Assembly: GCF_963662255.1 (NCBI RefSeq)
Contig: NC_085071.1
Location: 7,720,033 to 7,784,032 of the forward strand
Reading direction: 5' to 3'
Length of the DNA: 64,000 bases
Origin: Cinclus cinclus
Lineage: Eukaryota; Chordata; Aves; Passeriformes; Cinclidae
Position numbers and translations under genes: made by a program. Below the pieces are notes generated by a model. The model did not search any database. It was not told the DNA's origin and saw only the letters and a program-made list of their open reading frames with translations. Below are positions 23,049 through 35,700 of this stretch, piece by piece (within the stretch, counting starts at the first letter, position 1; every line of letters begins with the position of its first letter).

Positions 23049-26000
23049 CATCAGAGGCCCAAACGCGCCCTACAAAATGACATCTGCCAAGTGGGCTCTT
23101 GAGTTTGGCTTCTTGGGGAAAAGTGCCTCCTTTCGGAGCCAAATTGCCTAACTTGCCTGCGGCCCGTCCTGGGCTTTTGCCTACAAAAATTCCAGAAGGA
23201 CGAGGATTTCTCCCAGACCAAAGCTGCCCCCTCCTCCAAACCTGGCTGCCATCGGAGGCCCAAACGCGCCCCACAAAATTACACCTGCATTGAGGGTTCT
23301 TGAGTTTGGCTTCCTGGGGAAAAGTGCCTCCTTTCGGAGTCAACTTGCCTGCGGCCCATGCAGGGCGTTTGCCTCCAAAAATTCCATAAGGACGAGGATT
23401 TCTCCCAGACCAAAGCTGCCCCCTCCTCCAAACCTGGCTGCCATTGGAGGCCCAAACGTGCCCTACAAAATGACACCTGCCAAGTGGGCTCTTGAGTTTG
23501 GCTTCTTGGGTGGAAGTGCCTCCTTTCAAAGCCAACTTGCCTGCGGCCCGTCCTGGGCTTTTGCCTACAAAAATTCCATAAGGACGAGGATTTCTCCCAG
23601 ACCAAAGCTGCCCCCTCCTCCAAACCTGGCTGCCATCGGAGGCCCAAACGCGCCCTACAAAATGACATCTGCCAAGTGGGCTCTTGAGTTTGGCTTCTTG
23701 CGGAAAAGTGCCTCCTTTCAAAGCCAACTTGCCTAACTAGCCTGCAGCCCATTCTGGGCTTTTGCCTACAAAAATTCCATAAGGACAAGGATTTCTCCCA
23801 GACCAAAGCTGCCCCCTCCTCCAAATCTACCTGCCATCGGTGGCCCAAACGCGCCCTACAAAATGACATCTGCCAAGTGGGCTCCTGAGTTTGGCTTCTT
23901 GGGGGAAAGTGCCTCCTTTCAAAGCCAACTTGCCTGCAGCCCGTGCTGGGCTTTAGACTACAAAAATTCCATAAGGACGAGGATTTCTCCCAGACCAAAG
24001 CTGCCCCCTCCTCCAAACCTGGCTGCCATCGGAGGCCCAAACGCGCCCCACAAAATGACATCTGCATTGAGGGTTCTTGAGTTTGGCTTCTTGGGGAAAA
24101 GTGCCTCCTTTCGGAGCCAACTTGCCTAACTTGCCTGCGGCCCGTCCTGGGCTTTTGCCTCCAAAAATTCCATAAGGACGAGGATTTCTCCCAGACCAAA
24201 GCTGCCCCCTCCTCCAAACCTGGCTGCCATCGGAGGCCCAAACGTGCCCTACAAAATGACACCTGCCAAGTGGGCTCTTGAGTTTGGCTTCTTGGGTGGA
24301 AGTGCCTCCTTTCAAAGCAACTTGCCTAACTAGCCTGCGGCCCGTGCTGGGCTTTTGACTACAAAAATTCCATAAGGACGAGGATTTCTCCCAGACCAAA
24401 GCTGCCCCCTCCTCCAAACCTGGCTGCCATCGGAGGCCGAAACGTGCCCTACAAAATGACATCTGCCAAGTGGGCTCTTGAGTTTGTCTTCTTGGGTGGA
24501 AGTACCTCCTTTCAAAGCCAACTTGCCTGCGGCCCGTCCTGGGCTTTTGCCTACAAAAATTCCATAAGGACGAGGATTTCTCCCAGACCAAAGCTGCCCC
24601 CTCCTCCAAACCTGGCTGCCATCGGAGGCCCAAACGCGCCCCACAAAATGACATCTGCATTGAGGGTTCTTGAGTTTGGCTTCTTGGGGAAAAGTGCCTC
24701 CTTTCGGAGCCAACTTGCCTAACTTGCCTGCGGCCCATCCTGGGCTTTTGCTACAAAAATTCCATAAGGACGAGGATTTCTCCCAGACCAAAGCTGCCCC
24801 CTCCTCCAAACCTGGCTGCCATCGGAGGCCCAAACGCGCCCCACAAAATGACACCTGCATTGAGGGTTCTTGAGTTTGGCTTTCTGGGGAAATGTGCCTC
24901 CTTTCGGAGTCAACTTGCCTGCGGCCCATGCAGGGCTTTTGCCTACAAAAATTCCAGAAGGACGAGGATTTCTCCCAGACCAAAGCTGCCCCCTCCTCCA
25001 AACCTGGCTGCCATCGGAGGCCCAAACGTGCCCTACAAAATGACACCTGCCAAGTGGGCTCTTGAGTTTGGCTTCTTGGGTGGAAGTGCCTCCTTTCAAA
25101 GCCAACTTGCCTAACTTGCCTGCGGCCCATGTGGGGTTTTTGCCTACAAAAATTCCATAAGGACGAGGATTTCTCCCAGACCAAAGCTGCCCCCTCCTCC
25201 AAACCTGGCTGCCATCGGAGGCCCAAACGCGCCCTACAAAATGACACCTGCCAAGTGGGCTCTTGAGTTTGGCTTCTTGGGGAAAAGTGACTCCTTTCAA
25301 AACCAACTTGCCGGCGGCCCGTCCCGGACGTTTGCTACAAGAATTCCATAAGGACGAGGATTTCTCCCAGACCAACGCTGCCCCCTCCGCCAAACCTGGC
25401 TGTCATCGGAGGCCCAAACGCGCCCTACAAAATGACATCTGCCAAGCGGGCTCTTGAGTTTGGCTTCTTGGGGAAAAGTGCCTCCTTTCGGAGTCAACTT
25501 GCCGGCGGCCCATGCAGGGCTTTTGCCTCCAAAAATTCCATAAGGACGAGGATTTCTCCCAGACCAAAGCAGCCCCCTCCTCCAAACCTGGCTGCCATCG
25601 GAGGCCCAAACGTGCCCTTCAAAATGACACCTGCCAAGTGGGCTCTTGAGTTTGGCTTCTTGGGGAAAAGTGCCTCCTTTCGGAGCCAACTTGCCTAACT
25701 AGCCTGCGGCCTGTGCTGGGCTTTTGCCTACAAAAATTCCATAAGGACGAGGATTTCTCCCAGACCAAAGCTGCCCCCTCCTCCAAACCTGGCTGCCATC
25801 GGAGGCCCAAACGCGCCCCACAAAATGACACCTGCATTGAGGGTTCTTGAGTTTGGCTTCCTGGGGAAAAGTGCCTCCTTTCGGAGTCAACTTGACTGCG
25901 GCCCATGCAGGGCTTTTGCCTCCAAAAATTCCAGAAGGACGAGGATTTCTCCCAGACCAAAGCTGCCCCCTCCTCCAAACCTGGCTGCCATCAGAGGCCC

Positions 26001-26393
26001 AAACGCGCCCTACAAAATGACATCTGCCAAGTGGGCTCTTGAGTTTGGCTTCTTGGGGAAAAGTGCCTCCTTTCAAAGCAACTTGCCTAACTAGCCTGCG
26101 GCCCGTACTGGGCTTTTGACTACAAAAATTCCAGAAGGACGAGGATTTCTCCCAGACCAAAGCTGCCCCCTCCTCCAAACCTGGCTGCCATTGGAGGCCC
26201 AAACGTGCCCTACAAAATGACACCTGCCAAGTGGGCTCTTGAGTTTGGCTTCTTGGGTGGAAGTGCCTCCTTTCAAAGCCAACTTGCCTGCGGCCCGTCC
26301 TGGGCTTTTGCCTACAAAAATTCCATAAGGACGAGGATTTCTCCCAGACCAAAGCTGCCCCCTCCTCCAAACCTGGCTGCCATCGGAGGCCCA
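23049..26393 (+). repeat. Segment duplicated from 18924-22660 (copy 2)
   Basis: This is the partner of 18924-22660. Relative to it, the copy has one extra 201-bp monomer before 23863, and lacks a 392-bp dimer and one 201-bp monomer. It carries its own changes, such as ACAAGAATTCC near 25337 and ACCAACGCTG near 25372. Confidence 0.85.
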
Positions 26394-27289
26394 AACGCGC
26401 CCCACAAAATGACATCTGCATTGAGGGTTCTTGAGTTTGGCTTCTTGGGGAAAAGTGCCTCCTTTCGGAGCCAACTTGCCTAACTTGCCTGCGGCCCATC
26501 CTGGGCTTTTGCTACAAAAATTCCATAAGGACGAGGATTTCTCCCAGACCAAAGCTGCCCCCTCCTCTAAACCTGGCTGCCATCGGAGGCCCAAACGTGC
26601 CCTACAAAATGACATCTGCCAAGTGGGCTTTTGAGTTTGTCTTCTTGGGTGGAAGTACCTCCTTTCAAAGCCAACTTGCCTGCGGCCCGTCCTGGGCTTT
26701 TGCCTACAAAAATTCCATAAGGACGAGGATTTCTCCCAGACCAAAGCTGCCCCCTCCTCCAAACCTGGCTGCCATCGGAGGCCCAAACGCGCCCCACAAA
26801 ATGACACCTGCATTGAGGGTTCTTGAGTTTGGCTTCCTGGGGAAAAGTGCCTCCTTTCGGAGTCAACTTGCCTGCGGCCCATGCAGGGCTTTTGCCTACA
26901 AAAATTCCAGAAGGACGAGGATTTCTCCCAGACCAAAGCTGCCCCCTCCTCCAAACCTGGCTGCCATCGGAGGCCCAAACGTGCCCTACAAAATGACACC
27001 TGCCAAGTGGGCTCTTGAGTTTGGCTTCTTGGGTGGAAGTGCCTCCTTTCAAAGCCAACTTGCCTGCGGCCCGTCCTGGGCTTTTGCCTACAAAAATTCC
27101 ATAAGGACGAGGATTTCTCCCAGACCAAAGCTGCCCCCTCCTCCAAACCTGGCTGCCATCGGAGGCCCAAACGCGCCCTACAAAATGACATCTGCCAAGT
27201 GGGCTCTTGAGTTTGGCTTCTTGGGTGGAAGTGCCTCCTTTCAAAGCAACTTGCCTAACTAGCCTGCGGCCCGTGCTGGGCTTTTGACT

Positions 27290-30200
27290 ACAAAAATTCC
27301 ATAAGGACGAGGATTTCTCCCAGAACAAAGCTGCCCCCTCCTCCAAACCTGGCTGCCATCGGAGGCCCAAACGCGCCCCACAAAATGACATCTGCATTGA
27401 GGGTTCTTGAGTTTGGCTTCTTGGGGAAAAGTGCCTCCTTTCGGAGTCAACTTGCCTAACTTGCCTGCGGCCCATGCGGGGTTTTTGCCTACAAAAATTC
27501 CAAAAGGACGAGGATTCCTCCCAGACCAAAGCTGCCCCCTCCTACAAAACTGGCTGACATCGGAGGCCCAAACGCGCCCTAGAAAATGACACCTGCCAAG
27601 TGGGCTCTTGAGTTTGGCTTCTTGGGGAAAAGTGACTCCTTTCAAAACCAACTTGTCTGCGTCCCGTCCCGGGCTTTTGCTACAAAAATTCCATAAGGAC
27701 GAGGATTCCTCCCAGACCAAAGCTGCCCCCTCCTCCAAACCTGGCTGCCATCGGAGGCCCAAACGCGCCCTACAAAATGACATCTGCCAAGTGGGCTCTT
27801 GAGTTTGGCTTTCTGGGGAAAAGTGCCTCCTTTCGGAGTCAACTTGCCTGCGGCTCATGCAGGGCTTTTGCCTACAAAAATTCCATAAGGACGAGGATTT
27901 CTCCCAGACCAAAGCTGCCCCCTCCTCCAAACCTGGCTGCCATCGGAGGCCCAAACGCGCCCTACAAAATGACACCTGCCAAGTGGGCTCTTGAGTTTGG
28001 CTTCTTGGGGAAAATTGCCTCCTTTCGGAGTCAACTTGCCGGCGGCCCATGCAGGGCTTTTGCCTACAAAAATTCCATAAGGACGAGGATTCCTCCCAGA
28101 CCAAAGCTGCCCCCTCCGCCAAACCTGGCTGCCATCGGAGGCCCAAACGCGCCCTACAAAATGACATCTGCCAAGCGGGCTCTTGAGTTTGGCTTCTTGG
28201 GGAAAAGTGCCTCCTTTCGGAGTCAACTTCCCGGCGGCCCATGCAGGGCGTTTGCCTCAAAAAATTCCATAAGGACGAGGATTTCTCCCAGACCAAAGCT
28301 GCCCCCTCCTCCAAACCTGGCTGCCATCGGAGGCCCAAACGCGCCCCACAAAATTACACCTGCATTGAGGGTTCTTGAGTTTGGCTTCCTGGTGAAAAGT
28401 GCCTCCTTTCGGAGTCAACTTGCCTGCGGCCCATGCAGGGCGTTTGCCTCCAAAAATTCCATAAGGACGAGGATTTCTCCCAGACCAAAGCTGCCCCCTC
28501 CTCCAAACCTGGCTGCCATTGGAGGCCCAAACGTGCCCTACAAAATGACACCTGCCAAGTGGGCTCTTGAGTTTGGCTTCTTGGGTGGAAGTGCCTCCTT
28601 TCAAAGCCAACTTGCCTGCGGCACGTCCTGGGCTTTTGCCTACAAAAATTCCATAAGGACGAGGATTTCTCCCAGACCAAAGCTGCCCCCTCCTCCAAAC
28701 CTGGCTGCCATCGGAGGCCCAAACGCGCCCTACAAAATGACACCTGCCAAGTGGGCTCTTGAGTTTGTCTTCTTGGGTGGAAGTACCTCCTTTCAAAGCC
28801 AACTTGCCTGCGGCCCGTCCTGGGCTTTTGCCTACAAAAATTCCATAAGGACGAGGATTTCTCCCAGACCAAAGCTGCCCCCTCCTCCAAACCTGGCTGC
28901 CATCGGAGGCCCAAACGCGCCCCACAAAATGACACCTGCATTGAGGGTTCTTGAGTTTGGCTTCCTGGGGAAAAGTGCCTCCTTTCGGAGTCAACTTGCC
29001 TGCGGCCCATGCAGGGCTTTTGCCTACAAAAATTCCAGAAGGACGAGGATTTCTCCCAGACCAAAGCTGCCCCCTCCTCCAAACCTGGCTGCCATCGGAG
29101 GCCCAAACGTGCCCTACAAAATGACACCTGCCAAGTGGGCTCTTGAGTTTGGCTTCTTGGGTGGAAGTGCCTCCTTTCAAAGCCAGCTTGCCTGCGGCCC
29201 GTCCTGGGCTTTTGCTACAAAAATTCCATAAGGACGAGGATTTCTCCCAGACCAAAGCTGCCCCCTCCTCCAAACCTGGCTGCCATCGGAGGCCCAAACG
29301 CGCCCTACAAAATGACATCTGCCAAGTGGGCTCTTGAGTTTGGCTTCTTGCGGAAAAGTGCCTCCTTTCAAAGCCAACTTGCCTAACTAGCCTGCGGCCC
29401 GTGCTGGGCTTTAGACTACAAAAATTCCATAAGGACGAGGATTTCTCCCAGACCAAAGCTGCCCCCTCCTCCAAACCTGGCTGCCATCGGAGGCCCAAAC
29501 GCGCCCCACAAAATGACATCTGCATTGAGGGTTCTTGAGTTTGGCTTCTTGGGGAAAAGTGCCTCCTTTCGGAGCCAACTTGCCTAACTTGCCTGCGGCC
29601 CATGCGGGGTTTTTGCCTACAAAAATTCCATAAGGACGAGGATTTCTCCCAGACCAAAGCTGCCCCCTCCTCCAAACCTGGCTGACATCGGAGGCCCAAA
29701 CGCGCCCTAGAAAATGACACCTGCCAAGTGGGCTCTTGAGTTTGGCTTCTTGGGGAAAAGTGACTCCTTTCAAAACCAACTTGCCTGCGTCCCGTCCCGG
29801 GCTTTTGCTACAAAAATTCCATAAGGACGAGGATTTCTCCCAGACCAAAGCTGCCCCCTCCTCCAAACCTGGCTGCCATCGGAGGCCCAAACGCGCCCTA
29901 CAAAATGACATCTGCCAAGTGGGCTCTTGAGTATGGCTTTCTGGGGAAAAGTGCCTCCTTTCGGAGTCAACTTGCCTGCGGCTCATGCAGGGCTTTTGCC
30001 TACAAAAATTCCATAAGGACGAGGATTTCTCCCAGACCAAAGCTGCCCCCTCCTCCAAACCTGGCTGCCATCGGAGGCCCAAACGCGCCCTACAAAATGA
30101 CACCTGCCAAGTGGGCTCTTGAGTTTGGCTTCTTGGGGAAAATTGCCTCCTTTCGGAGTCAACTTGCCGGCGGCCCATGCAGGGCTTTTGCCTACAAAAA

Positions 30201-32540
30201 TTCCATAAGGACGAGGATTCCTCCCAGACCAAAGCTGCCCGCTCCGCCAAACCTGGCTGCCATCGGAGGCCCAAACGCGCCCTACAAAATGACATCTGCC
30301 AAGTGGGCTCTTCAGTTTGGCTTTCTGGGGAAAAGTGCCTCCTTTCGGAGTCAACTTGCCTGCGGCCCATGCAGGGCGTTTGCCTCCAAAATTTCCATAA
30401 GGACGAGGATTTCTCCCAGACCAAAGCTGCCCCCTCCTCCAAACCTGGCTGCCATTGGAGGCCCAAACGTGCCCTACAAAATGACACCTGCCAAGTGGGC
30501 TCTTGAGTTTGGCTTCTTGGGTGGAAGTGCCTCCTTTCAAAGCCAACTTGCCTGCGGCCCGTCCTGGGCTTTTGCCTACAAAAATTCCATAAGGACGAGG
30601 ATTTCTCCCAGACCAAAGCTGCCCCCTCCTCCAAACCTGGCTGCCATCGGAGGCCCAAACGCGCCCTACAAAATGACATCTGCCAAGTGGGCTCTTGAGT
30701 TTCGCTTCTTGCGGAAAAGTGCCTCCTTTCAAAGCCAACTTGCCTAACTAGCCTGCAGCCCATTCTGGGCTTTTGCCTACAAAAATTCCATAAGGACGAG
30801 GATTTCTCCCAGACCAAAGCTGCCCCCTCCTCCAAACCTGGCTGCCATCGGAGGCCCAAACGCGCCCCACAAAATGACATCTGCATTGAGGGTTCTTGAG
30901 TTTGGCTTCCTGGGGAAAAGTGCCTCCTTTCGGAGTCAACTTGCCTAACTTGCCTGCGGCCCATGTGGGGTTTTTGCCTACAAAAATTCCATAAGGACGA
31001 GGATTTCTCCCAGACCAAAGCTGCCCCCTCCTCCAAACCTGGCTGACATCGGAGGCCCAAACGCGCCCTACAAAATGACACCTGCCAAGTGGGCTCTTGA
31101 GTTTGGCTTCTTGGGGAAAAGTGCCTCCTTTCGGAGTCAACTTGCCGGCGGCCCATGCAGGGCTTTTGCCTACAAAAATTCCATAAGGACGAGGATTTCT
31201 CCCAGAACAAAGCTGCCCCCTCCTCCAAACCTGGCTGCCATCGGAGGCCCAAACGCGCCCTACAAAATGACATCTGCATTGTGGGTTCTTGAGTTTGGCT
31301 TCTTGGGGAAAAGTGCCTCCTTTCGGAGCCAACTTGCCTAACTTGCCTGCGGCCCGTCCTGGGCTTTTGAGTACAAAAATTCCAGAAGGACGAGGATTTC
31401 TCCCAGACCAAAGCTGCCCCCTCCTCCAAACCTGGCTGCCATCGGAGGCCCAAACGCGCCCTACAAAATGACACCTGCCAAGTGGGCTCTTGAGTTTGGC
31501 TTCTTGGGGAAAAGTGCCTCCTTTCAAAGCCAACTTGCCTAACTTGCCTGCGGCCCGTCCTGGGCTTTTGCCTCCAAAAATTCCAGAAGGACAAGGATTT
31601 CTCCCAGACCAAAGCTGCTCCCTCCTCCAAACCTGGCTGCCATCGGAGGCCCAAACGCGCCCTACAAAATGACATCTGCCAAGTGGGCTCTTGAGTTTGG
31701 CTTCTTGGGGAAAAGTGACTCCTTTCAAAACCAACTTGCCTGCGTCCCGTCCCGGACGATTGCTACAAAAATTCCATAAGGACGAGGATTCCTCCCAGAC
31801 GAAAGCTGCCCCCTCCGCCAAACCTGGCTGCCATCGGAGGCCCAAACGCGCCCTACAAAATGACATCTGCCAAGCGGGCTCTTGAGTTTGGCTTCTTGGG
31901 GAAAAGTGCCTCCTGTCGTAGTCAACTTGCCGGCGGCCCATGCAGGGCTTTTGCCTCCAAAAATTCCATAAGGACGAGGATTTCTCCCAGACCAAAGCTG
32001 CCCCCTCCTCCAAACCTGGCTGCCATCGGAGGCCCAAACGCGCCCTACGAAATGACACCTGCCAAGTGGGCTCTTGAGTTTGGCTTCTTGGGGAAAAATG
32101 TCTCCTTTCGGAGCCAAATTGCCTAACTTGCCTGCGGCCCGTCCTGGGCTTTTGCCTCCAAAAATTCCAGAAGGACGAGGATTTCTCCCAGACCAAAGCT
32201 GCCCCCTCCTCCAAACCTGGCTGCCATCGGAGGCCCAAACGCGCCCCACAAAATGACACCTGCATTGAGGGTTCTTGAGTTTGGCTTCCTGGGGAAAAGT
32301 GCCTCCTTTCTGAGTCAACTTGCCTGCGGCCCATGCAGGGCTTTTGCCTACAAAAATTCCATAAGGACGAGGATTTCTCCCAGACCAAAGCTGCCCCCTC
32401 CTCCAAACCTGGCTGCCATCGGAGGCCCAAACGTGCCCTACAAAATGACACCTGCCAAGTGGGCTCTTGAGTTTGGCTTCTTGGGTGGAAGTGCCTCCTT
32501 TCAAAGCCAACTTGCCTGCGGCCCGTCCTGGGCTTTTGCC
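27290..32540 (+). repeat. 5453-bp tandem duplication, copy 1
   Basis: Every landmark here recurs 5453 bp downstream, for example monomer starts 27388/32841, 27777/33230, 31075/36528, 31860/37313 and 32253/37706. Rare variants are shared, including CCTACAAAACTGGC (27541 and 32994), CCTGGTGAAAAG (28388 and 33841), TTCAGTTTGGC (30311 and 35764) and CCTGTCGTAGTC (31912 and 37367). Only a handful of substitutions separate the copies, such as 29649 T versus 35100-region C in GATTYCTCCC and GTTTCGCTTC near 30701. This is a very recent event. Confidence 0.92.
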
Positions 32541-32742
32541 TACAAAAATTCCATAAGGACGAGGATTTCTCCCAGACCAAAGCTGCCCCCTCCTCCAAAC
32601 CTGGCTGCCATCGGAGGCCCAAACGCGCCCTACAAAATGACATCTGCCAAGTGGGCTCTTGAGTTTGGCTTCTTGGGGGAAAGTGCCTCCTTTCAAAGCC
32701 AACTTGCCTAACTAGCCTGCGGCCCGTGCTGGGCTTTAGACT
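32541..32742 (+). repeat. Boundary monomer between the two 5453-bp copies
   Basis: About one monomer separates the high-identity parts of the two copies. It has GGGGGAAAGTGCC and the TTTAGAC ending, whereas the matching place after copy 2 has CATTTGCC, CTTGCGG and TTTTGAC. The unequal exchange therefore lies in or next to this monomer. Confidence 0.7.
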
Positions 32743-35700
32743 ACAAAAATTCCATAAGGACGAGGATTTCTCCCAGAACAAAGCTGCCCCCTCCTCCAAA
32801 CCTGGCTGCCATCGGAGGCCCAAACGCGCCCCACAAAATGACATCTGCATTGAGGGTTCTTGAGTTTGGCTTCTTGGGGAAAAGTGCCTCCTTTCGGAGT
32901 CAACTTGCCTAACTTGCCTGCGGCCCATGCGGGGTTTTTGCCTACAAAAATTCCAAAAGGACGAGGATTCCTCCCAGACCAAAGCTGCCCCCTCCTACAA
33001 AACTGGCTGACATCGGAGGCCCAAACGCGCCCTAGAAAATGACACCTGCCAAGTGGGCTCTTGAGTTTGGCTTCTTGGGGAAAAGTGACTCCTTTCAAAA
33101 CCAACTTGTCTGCGTCCCGTCCCGGGCTTTTGCTACAAAAATTCCATAAGGACGAGGATTCCTCCCAGACCAAAGCTGCCCCCTCCTCCAAACCTGGCTG
33201 CCATCGGAGGCCCAAACGCGCCCTACAAAATGACATCTGCCAAGTGGGCTCTTGAGTTTGGCTTTCTGGGGAAAAGTGCCTCCTTTCGGAGTCAACTTGC
33301 CTGCGGCTCATGCAGGGCTTTTGCCTACAAAAATTCCATAAGGACGAGGATTTCTCCCAGACCAAAGCTGCCCCCTCCTCCAAACCTGGCTGCCATCGGA
33401 GGCCCAAACGCGCCCTACAAAATGACACCTGCCAAGTGGGCTCTTGAGTTTGGCTTCTTGGGGAAAATTGCCTCCTTTCGGAGTCAACTTGCCGGCGGCC
33501 CATGCAGGGCTTTTGCCTACAAAAATTCCATAAGGACGAGGATTCCTCCCAGACCAAAGCTGCCCCCTCCGCCAAACCTGGCTGCCATCGGAGGCCCAAA
33601 CGCGCCCTACAAAATGACATCTGCCAAGCGGGCTCTTGAGTTTGGCTTCTTGGGGAAAAGTGCCTCCTTTCGGAGTCAACTTCCCGGCGGCCCATGCAGG
33701 GCGTTTGCCTCAAAAAATTCCATAAGGACGAGGATTTCTCCCAGACCAAAGCTGCCCCCTCCTCCAAACCTGGCTGCCATCGGAGGCCCAAACGCGCCCC
33801 ACAAAATTACACCTGCATTGAGGGTTCTTGAGTTTGGCTTCCTGGTGAAAAGTGCCTCCTTTCGGAGTCAACTTGCCTGCGGCCCATGCAGGGCGTTTGC
33901 CTCCAAAAATTCCATAAGGACGAGGATTTCTCCCAGACCAAAGCTGCCCCCTCCTCCAAACCTGGCTGCCATTGGAGGCCCAAACGTGCCCTACAAAATG
34001 ACACCTGCCAAGTGGGCTCTTGAGTTTGGCTTCTTGGGTGGAAGTGCCTCCTTTCAAAGCCAACTTGCCTGCGGCACGTCCTGGGCTTTTGCCTACAAAA
34101 ATTCCATAAGGACGAGGATTTCTCCCAGACCAAAGCTGCCCCCTCCTCCAAACCTGGCTGCCATCGGAGGCCCAAACGCGCCCTACAAAATGACACCTGC
34201 CAAGTGGGCTCTTGAGTTTGTCTTCTTGGGTGGAAGTACCTCCTTTCAAAGCCAACTTGCCTGCGGCCCGTCCTGGGCTTTTGCCTACAAAAATTCCATA
34301 AGGACGAGGATTTCTCCCAGACCAAAGCTGCCCCCTCCTCCAAACCTGGCTGCCATCGGAGGCCCAAACGCGCCCCACAAAATGACACCTGCATTGAGGG
34401 TTCTTGAGTTTGGCTTCCTGGGGAAAAGTGCCTCCTTTCGGAGTCAACTTGCCTGCGGCCCATGCAGGGCTTTTGCCTACAAAAATTCCAGAAGGACGAG
34501 GATTTCTCCCAGACCAAAGCTGCCCCCTCCTCCAAACCTGGCTGCCATCGGAGGCCCAAACGTGCCCTACAAAATGACACCTGCCAAGTGGGCTCTTGAG
34601 TTTGGCTTCTTGGGTGGAAGTGCCTCCTTTCAAAGCCAGCTTGCCTGCGGCCCGTCCTGGGCTTTTGCTACAAAAATTCCATAAGGACGAGGATTTCTCC
34701 CAGACCAAAGCTGCCCCCTCCTCCAAACCTGGCTGCCATCGGAGGCCCAAACGCGCCCTACAAAATGACATCTGCCAAGTGGGCTCTTGAGTTTGGCTTC
34801 TTGCGGAAAAGTGCCTCCTTTCAAAGCCAACTTGCCTAACTAGCCTGCGGCCCGTGCTGGGCTTTAGACTACAAAAATTCCATAAGGACGAGGATTTCTC
34901 CCAGACCAAAGCTGCCCCCTCCTCCAAACCTGGCTGCCATCGGAGGCCCAAACGCGCCCCACAAAATGACATCTGCATTGAGGGTTCTTGAGTTTGGCTT
35001 CTTGGGGAAAAGTGCCTCCTTTCGGAGCCAACTTGCCTAACTTGCCTGCGGCCCATGCGGGGTTTTTGCCTACAAAAATTCCATAAGGACGAGGATTCCT
35101 CCCAGACCAAAGCTGCCCCCTCCTCCAAACCTGGCTGACATCGGAGGCCCAAACGCGCCCTAGAAAATGACACCTGCCAAGTGGGCTCTTGAGTTTGGCT
35201 TCTTGGGGAAAAGTGACTCCTTTCAAAACCAACTTGCCTGCGTCCCGTCCCGGGCTTTTGCTACAAAAATTCCATAAGGACGAGGATTTCTCCCAGACCA
35301 AAGCTGCCCCCTCCTCCAAACCTGGCTGCCATCGGAGGCCCAAACGCGCCCTACAAAATGACATCTGCCAAGTGGGCTCTTGAGTATGGCTTTCTGGGGA
35401 AAAGTGCCTCCTTTCGGAGTCAACTTGCCTGCGGCTCATGCAGGGCTTTTGCCTACAAAAATTCCATAAGGACGAGGATTTCTCCCAGACCAAAGCTGCC
35501 CCCTCCTCCAAACCTGGCTGCCATCGGAGGCCCAAACGCGCCCTACAAAATGACACCTGCCAAGTGGGCTCTTGAGTTTGGCTTCTTGGGGAAAATTGCC
35601 TCCTTTCGGAGTCAACTTGCCGGCGGCCCATGCAGGGCTTTTGCCTACAAAAATTCCATAAGGACGAGGATTCCTCCCAGACCAAAGCTGCCCGCTCCGC

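Larger units (their letters stand above)
17201..27289 (+). repeat. Second zone: 3.5-3.8 kb block present twice with whole-monomer indels
   Basis: The zone mixes GGGTGGAAG, 200-bp and TTTAGAC monomers. Within it, 18924-22660 corresponds to 23049-26393. Before 18924 it is a continuation of the proximal array. Some monomers have GTTTGTCTTCTTGGG and GGAAGTACC, a subtype that is almost absent from the proximal zone. No gene or foreign insertion is seen. Confidence 0.8.
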
